Assembly (NCBI GenBank): GCA_049582005.1 | Contig: JBAUTB010000058.1 | Span: 1-36,933, forward strand | Length of the DNA stretch: 36,933 nt | Direction of reading: 5' to 3' | Source: Sivonenia sp049582005 | Lineage (GTDB): Bacteria > Cyanobacteriota > Cyanobacteriia > Gloeobacterales > PMM-0068 | In this document: positions 16,922-24,566 of the stretch, piece after piece | How the letters are laid out: every line of letters begins with the position of its first letter | Position numbering within the stretch: position 1 is the stretch's first letter | Notes under the pieces: generated by a model | What the model was told of the DNA's origin: nothing | The model's database searches: none | What the model saw: the letters and a program-made list of their open reading frames with translations, nothing else | Position numbers and translations under genes: made by a program

Positions 16922-17536
16922 TTGCGTCCCATCATCCTGGCGGTCTGCGGGGCCTCTGGCATGATTTATGCGGAGCGGACCCTGAAATTCCTACTCTACG
17001 CGGACTATCCCGTAGAGTTAGTCTTGAGCAAAGCAGCATACATTGTCTGGCGAGATGAATTTGGCCTAACCATCCCTCAAGCTTCTGAAGAACAGGAACA
17101 GTTTTGGCGTGAACGCACGGGAGAAGAGCAAGGAAAGCTTACCTGCCATTCCTTCAGCAATGTGGGGGCCACCATTGCCAGTGGGTCTTATCAGGTCCAA
17201 GGGATGTTGGCTATCCCCTGTAGCATGTCCACGGTGGCACGAATTGCCCATGGCTTGAGTTCAGATTTGGTAGAACGGGCCGCAGACGTACAAATCAAGG
17301 AAGGGCGCAGAGTTGTCGTAGTCCCCAGGGAAACTCCTTTTAGCTTGATTCATTTGCGCAATCTCACGCTACTCGCAGAAGCAGGAGTCAAAGTGGTACC
17401 AGCTATTCCTGCTTGGTATCATCAACCCAAAACCATTGAAGATTTGGTGGATTTTGTGATCGGTCGCGCTTTGGACCAACTAGAGGTTGATAACGATTTA
17501 TTTAATCGCTGGCAGGGATTGGGACAGCATCGGTAA
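16922..17536 (+). CDS. ubiX: UbiX flavin prenyltransferase
   Basis: UbiX makes the prenylated FMN cofactor used by UbiD-type decarboxylases; in cyanobacteria this supports plastoquinone synthesis. The flavin-binding motif VCGASGMIYAERTL is at the N-terminus, SNVGATIASGSYQVQGMLAI follows the middle helix, and the catalytic region VVVPRETPFSLIHLRNL is intact. Because the GASG motif must be included, translation probably begins at the TTG at 16922; the next ATG would remove it. The length of 204 residues is typical. It is preceded almost directly by the DUF3134 gene. Confidence 0.93.
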   Translation: MRPIILAVCGASGMIYAERTLKFLLYADYPVELVLSKAAYIVWRDEFGLTIPQASEEQEQFWRERTGEEQGKLTCHSFSNVGATIASGSYQVQGMLAIPCSMSTVARIAHGLSSDLVERAADVQIKEGRRVVVVPRETPFSLIHLRNLTLLAEAGVKVVPAIPAWYHQPKTIEDLVDFVIGRALDQLEVDNDLFNRWQGLGQHR

Positions 17537-17540
17537 TGCT

Positions 17541-18896
17541 TCAAAAAAACTTGAGATACCGCTGAATTTCCCAATCAGAAACATGGCTGTTATATTCTTG
17601 CCATTCCTGCGATTTGAAGTCTATGAAGGTTTGATACATCAAAGGACCCATAACTGATTTACTTAAAGGGTCTGCGGCAAAGGCTTCCACGGCCTCTCCT
17701 AAACTTCGAGGCAGAGCATTAATCCCTTTTTCTTTGAGTTCTGCCATAGAGTAATCGTACATATTTTCAGTATGCGGTTCGCCTGGATCTAAACCTTCTT
17801 TAATTCCTTCTAAACCAGCAGCCAGAATCAGGGCCGCGCCGAGATAGGGATTACTCGATATATCAGCCGCTCGACATTCTACTCTTGCACCCGCCAAGGG
17901 AATACGCAGCATATTGGTGCGGTTGTTGTTGCCATAGCAGATATACACAGGAGCCCAGGTGAATCCTGACATGCTCCCTCTCGGAACCAGACGTTTGTAA
18001 CTATTGACTGTAGGGGAGATCACGGCACAGACTGCCGGAGCATGTTTGAGAACACCCCCAATGAACTGATAACCCAAAGTGGACAAACCACAACCCCGTG
18101 GATCGTCCACATCTGCAAAGAGGTTTTCTCCTGTAGTACAGTCAGCGAGAGACATATTGTAATGCGCCCCGCTTCCTGTGCGATTGGAAAAAGGTTTTGG
18201 CATGAATGAAGCAAAATAGCCATGTTTGTGGGCAATTTCTTTGACCATCAAACGGAAGAACGTAAAACGGTCTGCCATCTTTAGGGCATCACAATAAGCA
18301 AAGTCCGTTTCAAACTGACCATTGGCATCTTCATGGTCGAAGGAATAGACATCCCAGCCCAGATGATTCATCGCCTCGACCAGTTCTGTTACCAACGCAT
18401 AATTATCGAGCAATCCTGTGAGGTCGTAGCATGGCTTGGCCAGATTATCGCGCTCGCTTACAGGCCCAAACCCTTTTTCTGTCTCTCGGAGGATGAAAAA
18501 CTCTGTCTCGATGCCCAAATTGAAGGTGAATCCCAGGTCAGCGGCCTGGCTGAGAACATTTTTGAGAATGCTGCGACAGCACGCCTCAAAAGGTTGACCT
18601 CCCACATACAAGTCGCTAGCAAACCAGGCTAACTCCCGGTTCCAGGGCAGAATAGTGGCGGAAGCAGGGTCTGGTCGAGCAGACACCTCTTCATCGTTGA
18701 TATTCTGTGGCACGCCATCCAGCGCCGCCCCTGTAAATAGCTCCGAGCCCTGCATCATTTGAGAGAAGTGGCTCAAGGGAACCACTTTTGCCTTACAGAC
18801 ACCATGAATATCTACAAAGCTGGCTAGGGCATACTTAACCTCTTGATCGACTAAAGCTTTTTTGAGGTTTTGAAGATCAAGGGGCCAAGAATCCAT
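17541..18896 (-). CDS. Glutamine synthetase family protein, type III (GlnT-like)
   Basis: The protein ligates an amine to glutamate, or glutamate-like acid, using ATP. The 451 residues contain a GS beta-grasp domain (about 15-100) and a catalytic domain with GIETEFFIL (metal glutamates), NGQFETDF, GSGAHYNMSL, NSYKRLVPR and a RVECRAAD active-site loop. This matches the GS subgroup often annotated type III or GlnT, whose members include gamma-glutamylmethylamide and polyamine ligases, so ammonia need not be the substrate. Its AGGAG site overlaps the TAG stop of the binding-protein gene upstream, showing tight operon coupling. It is the last gene of the riboswitch-led minus-strand unit. Confidence 0.85.
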   Translation of the reverse strand: MDSWPLDLQNLKKALVDQEVKYALASFVDIHGVCKAKVVPLSHFSQMMQGSELFTGAALDGVPQNINDEEVSARPDPASATILPWNRELAWFASDLYVGGQPFEACCRSILKNVLSQAADLGFTFNLGIETEFFILRETEKGFGPVSERDNLAKPCYDLTGLLDNYALVTELVEAMNHLGWDVYSFDHEDANGQFETDFAYCDALKMADRFTFFRLMVKEIAHKHGYFASFMPKPFSNRTGSGAHYNMSLADCTTGENLFADVDDPRGCGLSTLGYQFIGGVLKHAPAVCAVISPTVNSYKRLVPRGSMSGFTWAPVYICYGNNNRTNMLRIPLAGARVECRAADISSNPYLGAALILAAGLEGIKEGLDPGEPHTENMYDYSMAELKEKGINALPRSLGEAVEAFAADPLSKSVMGPLMYQTFIDFKSQEWQEYNSHVSDWEIQRYLKFF

Positions 18897-18905
18897 TCAC
18901 ATCTC

Positions 18906-19949
18906 CTAACTAATTCCCTTCTTTTGGGCAGCCGCTTTAACAAAGGTAGGGTCCAGAATTGCCTGCGTACTTACAGGCTTCTTGGTCAATCCACTCTTGA
19001 GAAGAAAATCTGAAATAGTGCGGGCCGTATTATTCAGATGCATCGTATCATTGCCGGGCGCAAAAGCGGCTAAGTTCTCTCTTAAGGTGAAAATGCGCGT
19101 TCCAGCGTCATATTCTCTATACTCAGCCGGGCTTATTCCACCTCGCTTCGCCATGATTTGCACGGCTTCCTCTGGATTGTCTTTGATGTACTCGAGCGTC
19201 TCAAACCATGTGTCGATCAGTTTTTGAACATCAGCAGGGCGTTCTTGAAGAAGCTTACGACTTACCACCAAATGGTCTGGAATAGCTCCAGGGAAGTCCT
19301 TAGAAGTGAATAAGATTTCGGACTTAGGCCGTTTAAGGGCCGTGGAGGTAAACGGGGTAAAGGCTCCTACGGCATCCAAGTTGCCAGCGGCAAAGGCAGC
19401 GGCAGCAGCTCCCGTTTCCATCGGTTGAAAAATGATATCTTTCTGGGTCATACCCGCTTTAGCGAGTCCTAGAAGCAACAGGTAGTGATCCACCGTTCCT
19501 AGCTCTGCAGCTACTTTTTTGCCCTTCAAATCCTTGATGCTCTTAATGCCGTCACGAACAATAATTTGGTCATTTCCTGTTGAGTTGTCATTAGCTAGAA
19601 CAACAACCAGATCTGCCCCACCAGCGACAGCACTAACCGTATCGTTCAAAGTCATAGAATTTGCATCTAACTTTCCAGCGGTTAGCGCATTAATGGAATC
19701 CAAATATCCTGGGAACCAAGTCAACTTCACATTAAGACCATTTTTCTTAAAGAGTCCCGCGTCCTCTGCCACCTGCCAAGGGAACCAGCCAGGCCAAGCA
19801 CTAAATCCCAGAGTTAGCGTTTCGGCAGGAACTGGAGTCGCCTGGGCCGCATTCGGGTTGGACCGTTTAAGGTTCGATGAGCTGCAGGCGGTAAGCAGTA
19901 AAGAAGGAAGCAACAGGGCTAAGAAAAGCCGAGGTAATAGACGGGTCAT
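18906..19949 (-). CDS. ABC transporter substrate-binding lipoprotein, guanidine-type (copy 2)
   Basis: This is a periplasm-facing binding protein of the NMT1/THI5-TauA-like family. The signal peptide ends in a lipobox (LLLTAC, C22). The mature part begins with LGFSAWPGWFPWQVAEDAG and continues with TLNDTVSAVAGGADLVVVL and ELGTVDHYLLLLGLAK. It shares most of these features with the upstream copy at 20078-21124, including long runs of nearly identical DNA around 19400-19600. Guanidine as ligand is inferred from the riboswitch upstream and the similarity in context to the cyanobacterial gdmH-operon transporter genes. No permease or ATPase gene follows it; a glutamine synthetase family gene does, nine bases later. 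Confidence 0.85.
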   Translation of the reverse strand: MTRLLPRLFLALLLPSLLLTACSSSNLKRSNPNAAQATPVPAETLTLGFSAWPGWFPWQVAEDAGLFKKNGLNVKLTWFPGYLDSINALTAGKLDANSMTLNDTVSAVAGGADLVVVLANDNSTGNDQIIVRDGIKSIKDLKGKKVAAELGTVDHYLLLLGLAKAGMTQKDIIFQPMETGAAAAAFAAGNLDAVGAFTPFTSTALKRPKSEILFTSKDFPGAIPDHLVVSRKLLQERPADVQKLIDTWFETLEYIKDNPEEAVQIMAKRGGISPAEYREYDAGTRIFTLRENLAAFAPGNDTMHLNNTARTISDFLLKSGLTKKPVSTQAILDPTFVKAAAQKKGIS

Positions 19950-20030
19950 AAAGATCTATCAAGTCAAGGTTATTCTAATAGTTCCCTCCGGTTGGTCAAA
20001 ATAGAACATCGGAATACTCCTTTGAACATA

Positions 20031-20063
20031 CTTACAGGCAGGCTCTCAGAGCCTGCCTGTAAG
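20031..20063. terminator. 16-bp perfect hairpin between the two binding-protein genes
   Basis: Two perfect 16-base arms (CTTACAGGCAGGCTCT and its complement) are separated by a single base. There is no T-run on the minus strand. It may act as a partial terminator, an mRNA end stabiliser that raises the first gene over the second, or a dispersed repeat. Confidence 0.7.
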
Positions 20064-20077
20064 AGTACAACTTGGTA

Positions 20078-21124
20078 CTAAGAGATCCCTTTCGCTTTCG
20101 CATACGCTTTCACGAAGCGGTCATCCAATAGGCCATCCAACTTAGGCTTCTGTTTTGCCAATCCTGCTTTGACCAGAAAGTCTGAGATATTACCCGCAGC
20201 AAAGTCCAAATTTTTGCTGGTCTTACCCGGGGTAAATGCTTCTAGATTCTGTTGGATGGTAAAGATGGTGGTGCCTTTGTCATAGGCTTTATATTCCTCA
20301 GGGGTGACTCCTGCTTGTTTAGCCATAATCTTCACGGATTCATCAGGATTCGCTTTAATGAAATCCAAGGTGTCAAACCAGGTATTCACTAGCTTCTGAA
20401 CATCTTCAGGACGTTCTGTTACCATCTTGCGGGTTACCACCAAATGGTCAGGAATAGCACCGGGAAAATCCTTTGAGGTGAATAGAGCCTTTGAGCCCTT
20501 GAGTTTCAAAGCGGTGGTAGTAAATGGAGCAAAAACACCCACGGCATCTAACTTACCAGCAGCAAAGGCAGCAGCAGCAGCGCCCGTTTCCAGCGGTTGA
20601 AATTGGATATCTTTTTGGGTCATGCCCTCTTTAGCGAGCCCCAGAAGCAACAGGTAATGATCCACCGTTCCTAGCTCTGCCGCTACTTTTTTGCCCTTCA
20701 AATCTTTGATGCTTTTAATCCCATCACGAACAATAATTTGGTCATTTCCTGTTGAGTTGTCATTCACTAAAACGATAACCAAATCAGCTCCAGCCGCAAC
20801 AGAACTCAAAGTATCATTCAAGGTTTGGGTATTACCATCTAATTTGCCACCAGCGACCGCATTGATGGAGTCAAGATATCCAGTAAACCAAACCATCTTA
20901 GCGGGGACTCCATTCTTTTCAAAGAGTCCTTTCTCCTGTGCAATCTGCCAAGGGATCCAACCAGGCCAGGCACTAAATCCTATTTGGATAGGAGCAGCTG
21001 ATGTAGTAGTTGTTTGTGTTGTAGTCGTTTCTTGTTTAGTGGCTTCCTGAGTAGAAGTACCAGTACAGGCAGTTAAAAGGCAAACAGGAAGTGCGAGTAG
21101 TAAGAGATAGCGGAGCAATTTCAA
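20078..21124 (-). CDS. ABC transporter substrate-binding lipoprotein, guanidine-type (copy 1)
   Basis: This 348-residue lipoprotein has a lipobox at residues 17-20 (LTAC, C20), then a Thr/Gln-rich tether, then an NMT1/TauA-like binding domain: IQIGFSAWPGWIPWQIAQ, WFTGYLDSINAV, TLNDTLSSVAAGADL, ELGTVDHYLLLLGLAK and SKDFPGAIPDHLVV. It is the first of two tandem copies on the minus strand. The 246 bases upstream are AT-rich and hold no gene, so it may have its own promoter as well as read-through from the riboswitch. Guanidine or a related nitrogen compound is the inferred ligand. Confidence 0.87.
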   Translation of the reverse strand: MKLLRYLLLLALPVCLLTACTGTSTQEATKQETTTTQTTTTSAAPIQIGFSAWPGWIPWQIAQEKGLFEKNGVPAKMVWFTGYLDSINAVAGGKLDGNTQTLNDTLSSVAAGADLVIVLVNDNSTGNDQIIVRDGIKSIKDLKGKKVAAELGTVDHYLLLLGLAKEGMTQKDIQFQPLETGAAAAAFAAGKLDAVGVFAPFTTTALKLKGSKALFTSKDFPGAIPDHLVVTRKMVTERPEDVQKLVNTWFDTLDFIKANPDESVKIMAKQAGVTPEEYKAYDKGTTIFTIQQNLEAFTPGKTSKNLDFAAGNISDFLVKAGLAKQKPKLDGLLDDRFVKAYAKAKGIS

Positions 21125-21370
21125 AGTGAAGTCCTCAAAGTTTTAAATCTGAATCAAATGCAGCCAACAGAACTGGCCAAGATAGTGAATTATGAAAAAG
21201 AACTTATTTTTGAACCGAGCCGACCAATCAGCTAGTTCCTGAATCTCATCAAGGAAACTTGAAAATTTTAACTTAAGTGTCAACATCCCGATACTGTATT
21301 TGGATACCTAAAGCTCAAATTCATGCAAGCAACTAGGTTGACTTTATTGACCAAATCAGAATAGGACACC

Positions 21371-21745
21371 TCAGGCACGATTAATGCCTCTTGCTTCTTG
21401 CGTTGAACATTCGATGTCACCAATTTTTAGTTCTCGGCCAGAACGAATTTCACTGAGGGGACGATTACAAAGAGGGCAGCAATAATGATGTCCGATCTCT
21501 GGCTGATATTCTTGCTGACAGCTACTACAGAAAGCAACAAAGGGAATTTCTTCAATAACTATATTTGCCCGATCTAAAAAAGTTCCTACCTTCTGGGTGT
21601 CAAAGGCGATGGACAAACGCTCAGTATCAACACCTGATAAGGCTCCCACTAACAAATGAACTGCCTGAATTCTAGGATTCCCTGCTTCGACCCACCATTC
21701 CCTGAGGGTCGAGACCAGCGCCTTCATCCTGTCTACTTCTTGCAT
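21371..21745 (-). CDS. HypA/GhaA-like nickel insertion protein
   Basis: HypA-family proteins deliver nickel to hydrogenase, and their relative GhaA serves the nickel guanidine hydrolase GdmH. The pattern fits: LVGALSGVDTERLSIAF, VIEEIPFVAFCSSCQQEY, YCCPLCNRP and RSGRELKIGDIE, with two CxxC pairs forming the zinc site. I start at the ATG at 21745 (124 residues), two bases after the preceding stop codon; a TTG at 21760 is also possible. The first residues read M-Q-E, whereas HypA proteins have M-H-E and use that histidine to bind nickel. The missing histidine and the broken gdmH-like gene upstream suggest relaxed selection. No hydrogenase gene is present. Confidence 0.75.
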   Translation of the reverse strand: MQEVDRMKALVSTLREWWVEAGNPRIQAVHLLVGALSGVDTERLSIAFDTQKVGTFLDRANIVIEEIPFVAFCSSCQQEYQPEIGHHYCCPLCNRPLSEIRSGRELKIGDIECSTQEARGINRA

Positions 21746-21747
21746 AG

Positions 21748-21972
21748 CTACAATGCCCAAGACTCGTTTTCCAATCCACAGAGCGGAGCTTCTCTGACAA
21801 TACGTTCAACCGTATATTCACTAAGGTTACGGGCATCTTCTAGAAAAGGAGTTTTCAGAAAGGTGTTCAAACCTCTAGCAGGCAAAAATTCTCCCCTAGA
21901 AAAAGTATTAGGGGAACGACCATGAAGTTGCGGATAATCAAAAAATTGGTTTGGGCACTGATGATCAGTCAC
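21748..21972 (-). pseudogene. N-terminal remnant of a ureohydrolase gene, probably guanidine hydrolase gdmH
   Basis: A 74-codon frame begins with GTG at 21972, with GGAG seven bases upstream, directly after the riboswitch. Its middle (RSPNTFSRGEF, then NTFLKTPFLEDARNL) resembles the N-terminal part of agmatinase/guanidinase-family proteins, where a proline-containing loop and an ED-R pair precede the first core strand. The similarity ends at SEYT and the frame closes soon after at TAG, so over 300 residues, including all manganese or nickel ligands (DxHxD and related), are absent. A HypA/GhaA-like gene follows after two bases, the order known from cyanobacterial gdmH operons. The assignment is from motif memory; it could instead be a small unrelated leader protein. 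Confidence 0.5.
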
Positions 21973-21986
21973 GGCAGAACTCCACT

Positions 21987-22009
21987 AGAGATGCAATCAC
22001 TGCACCTCT
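21987..22009 (-). promoter_or_regulatory. Hairpin in the riboswitch leader next to the ribosome-binding site
   Basis: A 9-bp stem (one G-U pair, loop of five) sits between the aptamer end and the GGAG ribosome-binding site for the 21972 start. No T-run follows. It is a candidate expression platform acting on translation or processing rather than a classic terminator. Confidence 0.45.
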
Positions 22010-22015
22010 CTACAT

Positions 22016-22120
22016 GAAGGTTCTCCCGGGCTTTTCTCCCGCCGTGTCACCAGCTTAAGCTGGCTGCTTCTCTCGGACCAGACGCTCTATATTGAGAACC
22101 GGAACCCTAGAAGCTACTCT
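22016..22120 (-). ncRNA. Guanidine-I (ykkC) riboswitch A
   Basis: The minus strand shows the guanidine-I aptamer in order: CTTCTAGGGTTCCGG (22113-22099), then CTGGTCCGAGAGAAGC, a variable stem (GCCAGCTTAAGCTGG), then ACACGGCGGGAGAAAAGC and CCCGGGAGA (ending at 22022). These are the invariant blocks of the ykkC class, which senses guanidinium and switches on detoxification, transport or degradation genes. It leads the gdmH remnant, GhaA-like, binding-protein and glutamine synthetase-like genes. The conserved blocks and most of the variable stem are the same as in riboswitch B at 24620-24724. Confidence 0.95.
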
Positions 22121-22136
22121 TCGCTTACCCTTGAAG

Positions 22137-22176
22137 AATATACCGGTCGCAAAGGACGATCCGTATAAGAGGATAC
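22137..22176 (-). promoter_or_regulatory. NtcA-activated promoter of the riboswitch A unit
   Basis: A perfect GTAN8TAC palindrome (22163-22176) is followed on the minus strand after exactly 20 bases by TATATT (22142-22137), matching TAN3T. This is the standard class II NtcA promoter of cyanobacteria, used under nitrogen limitation. Transcription would start near 22130, at the 5' edge of the riboswitch. The palindrome could also serve ureA on the plus strand (start 22274), but no good -10 lies at the right distance there. Confidence 0.8.
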
Positions 22177-22273
22177 GACAAGGAACAAAGACATAAGTCT
22201 TTAGAAAGAACTTGGGCATGGCCAGGATTTCCTGAGAAAATCTGATAATCTATCTCTAGCTTTTGGGCCTCTT

Positions 22274-22576
22274 ATGCACCTTAGTCCCCAAGAACAAGAG
22301 AAATTGATGATTTTTCTGGCTGCTCAATTAGCAGAACGCCGCAGAGCTAGAGGTCTGAAGCTCAACTATCCTGAAGCAGTTTCTTTTCTGACTTTTGCTC
22401 TTCTAGAAGGAGCCCGTGATGGCAAGACCGTTGCCCAACTGATGAGTGACGGACTGAATATCCTTTCCCGTGAGGATGTCATGGAAGGAGTACCGGAGAT
22501 GATCACAGAAATTCAGGTAGAAGCTACATTTCCCGATGGAACCAAACTGGTTACTTTGCATGACCCTATTCGTTAA
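22274..22576 (+). CDS. ureA: Urease gamma subunit UreA
   Basis: UreA is the smallest structural subunit of nickel urease, which splits urea to ammonia and carbamate. The 100-residue length is exact for the family. Signature stretches are MHLSPQEQEKLMIFLAAQLA, RRARGLKLNYPEAVSF, EGARDGKTVAQLMSDG and EVMEG-like DVMEGVPEMI. It starts about 100 bases right of the NtcA site and points away from riboswitch A. ureB follows 11 bases later; ureC is 12 kb away. Confidence 0.97.
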   Translation: MHLSPQEQEKLMIFLAAQLAERRRARGLKLNYPEAVSFLTFALLEGARDGKTVAQLMSDGLNILSREDVMEGVPEMITEIQVEATFPDGTKLVTLHDPIR

Positions 22577-22587
22577 GAGAGATTTGG

Positions 22588-22953
22588 ATGAAACCCGGTG
22601 AGTATCTACTGGCTCAAGAAGAAATCCTCGCCAATGAGGAGCGTGTTACGTGCTCTATCGAAGTGAGCAATACAGGAGACCGGCCCATTCAAGTGGGTTC
22701 TCACTATCACTTCTTTGAGGTAAACCGCAGTCTGGATTTTGACCGAGAAGCGGCGCTGGGAATGCGTTTGAATATTCCCTCAGGAACCGCTGTGCGCTTT
22801 GAACCCGGCCAGACGCATACGGTGGAATTAGTAGCCCTAGGAGGAAAGGGCCTAGTCCACGGCTTCAATCGCTTAGTGGAAGGTTCTATACGGGTAGAGA
22901 CAGGGAAAAAACGGGCATTGGAGCATGTCGAGGCATTTCTAGAAAGTGTTTAG
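22588..22953 (+). CDS. ureB: Urease beta subunit UreB
   Basis: UreB is the second structural urease subunit. Conserved segments include MKPGEYLLAQEEILANE, VSNTGDRPIQVGSHYHFFEVN, AALGMRLNIPSGTAVRFEPG and GFNRLVEGS. At 121 residues it is slightly longer than the usual 101-110 because of a charged C-terminal tail. It lies 11 bases after ureA with which it is surely co-transcribed. A GC-rich hairpin follows its stop codon before ureF. Confidence 0.96.
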   Translation: MKPGEYLLAQEEILANEERVTCSIEVSNTGDRPIQVGSHYHFFEVNRSLDFDREAALGMRLNIPSGTAVRFEPGQTHTVELVALGGKGLVHGFNRLVEGSIRVETGKKRALEHVEAFLESV

Positions 22954-22956
22954 AGA

Positions 22957-22998
22957 CCTCTCCCCTAGCCCCTCTCCGTTCACGGAGAGGGGAATTGG
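22957..22998 (+). repeat. CTCTCCCC-type hairpin repeat, copy 1
   Basis: A 10-bp perfect stem (CCCCTCTCCG/CGGAGAGGGG, 22969-22992, loop of four) lies between ureB and ureF. The run CCTCTCCCCTAGCCCCTCTC, and the following C and G, is repeated at 29988-30009 past the guanidine carboxylase gene. It may reduce read-through from ureAB into ureF. No T-run is present. Confidence 0.8.
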
Positions 22999-23020
22999 AT
23001 GTCACCGAGGGAGTTAAGCT

Positions 23021-23674
23021 ATGACCCTGCTCGCGCTCTTACAGCTATGCGACTCCGCCTTACCGATTGGGGGCTATTCTCACTCGTGGGGCTTAGAAAC
23101 TTGGGTCCAGCAGGAGACCCTTAAGACGGCGAAAGAAGTCGAAGGAGCAATCAGAACCCTCCTGACGGCTAGCATGGCTCCTCAAGAGGGAATAGCCTGC
23201 GCTTTGGCGTACCAATACAGCAAGACAGGCAGCTTTCAAGATTTTCAACGACTCAATCAATACCTCACCGCCAGTCGTTGGGCTGTAGAAACGACCAAAG
23301 CTTCTATGGCTCTAGGACAGCGCCTGAAAAATCTCGCCATAAACCTGAATTGGTCCGCACATTTCCCTAAAGGTGAACATCACCACGCGGCAGTATTTGG
23401 TTGGTTGTCTTGTGCCCTAGGAATTTCTGCCCATGATGCTGTTACTGGGTATCTTTTTAGCAGTGCAAACAGCTTGGTCTCTGCTTGCGTAAGGCTTATC
23501 CCCTTAGGCCATACCGATGGTCAAAAAATTCTGTTGGCCTTACAAGAAACGATTCAACAACAAACGAGTTATTGTTTGAATGCCGAATTAGAAGATTTGG
23601 GCGGGTTTGCGCCTTTACAAGAATGGGCCTGTGAAGAGCATAGAAGGTTGTATTCAAGGTTGTTTCAGTCGTGA
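23021..23674 (+). CDS. ureF: Urease accessory protein UreF
   Basis: UreF works with UreD/H and UreG to load nickel into urease. The N-terminal pattern LLALLQLCDSALPIGGYSHS followed by GLETWVQ is diagnostic, and SACVRLIPLGHTDGQ and the C-terminal helices fit. The 217-residue length is normal. It follows ureB by 67 bases across a hairpin. ureD and ureG are not in the window. Its end converges with the biotin ligase gene, 24 bases apart. Confidence 0.95.
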   Translation: MTLLALLQLCDSALPIGGYSHSWGLETWVQQETLKTAKEVEGAIRTLLTASMAPQEGIACALAYQYSKTGSFQDFQRLNQYLTASRWAVETTKASMALGQRLKNLAINLNWSAHFPKGEHHHAAVFGWLSCALGISAHDAVTGYLFSSANSLVSACVRLIPLGHTDGQKILLALQETIQQQTSYCLNAELEDLGGFAPLQEWACEEHRRLYSRLFQS

Positions 23675-23698
23675 TCATCCCGTATAGGAGAGCCTATT

Positions 23699-24475
23699 TC
23701 AGGCATCAAGCAAGGCTATATGTCCTGAAGCAAAAGCCCGCTGAGTGCCATCGGGCAAACACAGTAATAAAAAGCCACGGTCGCTAAATCCTGCAGCCTC
23801 CCCCGAGATTCTTTCGTCCAAGCGTTCAACGGTGATCGAACGACCTAAAAGCGCATCCCGTTGACGTAGCGATGGTAGTAGCTTCATCAGTCCAGAACCA
23901 GCCTGGACATTATTTTCTCTCGAGCACAACAGTCCTGCGGTTTGCAACAAATAGTGGCGCATTTGCTGGAGTAATGAAAATTCATCGGGAACTGGATTTG
24001 CCATCTGGTGAAGACTGATAGCGGTTCTGCTTAGCTGAGGTTCTGGAAAAGCCTGAGTGAAGTCAACGAAGCGATTCAAGCCAATTCCTACCACAACTTT
24101 TCCTTCTGCTGCGGCACTATTCACCACACTTTCACACAAGAGGCCAGCCACTTTCCTTCCCTCAAACAAAAGATCATTGGGCCATTTTATTTTTAACCTT
24201 CCTTGCACATCGGGAATGAGATCTTCAATGGCATAAATTACCGCTAAACCAGCTACTAAACTTAATCCAGGTAATTGTTCAAAGGGTATTTTCTCTAACA
24301 CCATACTGAAGGTCAATACTCCTGGTGGAGCCTGCCAAGTGCGTCCTCGCTGTCCCCGCCCAGCCGTTTGTTTTCGGGTAAATATGACAGTACCATGCTC
24401 TAGCTGCGACAGGTGCGCAAGCGCCCAGGTATTCGTACTAGGACATTGATCGAGCCAATGTAGCCACCCTGGCAA
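23699..24475 (-). CDS. birA: Biotin-protein ligase BirA (no DNA-binding domain)
   Basis: The enzyme attaches biotin to lysine in carboxylase carrier domains. Motifs are STNTWALAHL, the biotinyl-AMP loop GRGQRGRTWQAP and KWPNDLLFEGRKVAGLL, with GIGLNR following. There is no N-terminal helix-turn-helix, so it is a ligase only. The frame opens with TTG (24475); the exact start is uncertain, but the protein cannot begin much later without losing the first motif. It sits between ureF and riboswitch B, near the biotin-dependent guanidine carboxylase it may modify, although acetyl-CoA carboxylase is also a target. Confidence 0.93.
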   Translation of the reverse strand: MPGWLHWLDQCPSTNTWALAHLSQLEHGTVIFTRKQTAGRGQRGRTWQAPPGVLTFSMVLEKIPFEQLPGLSLVAGLAVIYAIEDLIPDVQGRLKIKWPNDLLFEGRKVAGLLCESVVNSAAAEGKVVVGIGLNRFVDFTQAFPEPQLSRTAISLHQMANPVPDEFSLLQQMRHYLLQTAGLLCSRENNVQAGSGLMKLLPSLRQRDALLGRSITVERLDERISGEAAGFSDRGFLLLCLPDGTQRAFASGHIALLDA

Positions 24476-24566
24476 GTTTGCCGGAAAAGAGGTTTCAGCG
24501 GAGTCCCCCTGCAGGCTATTTCCCTCCCGTTATCGTTGGCTTATGGCAATAGCAATTCAACAATAA

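Noticed and set aside
21288..21312. GTA and TAC half-sites upstream of the first binding-protein gene, possible second NtcA site
   Set aside because: The spacer is six bases, not eight, so it does not meet the NtcA consensus.
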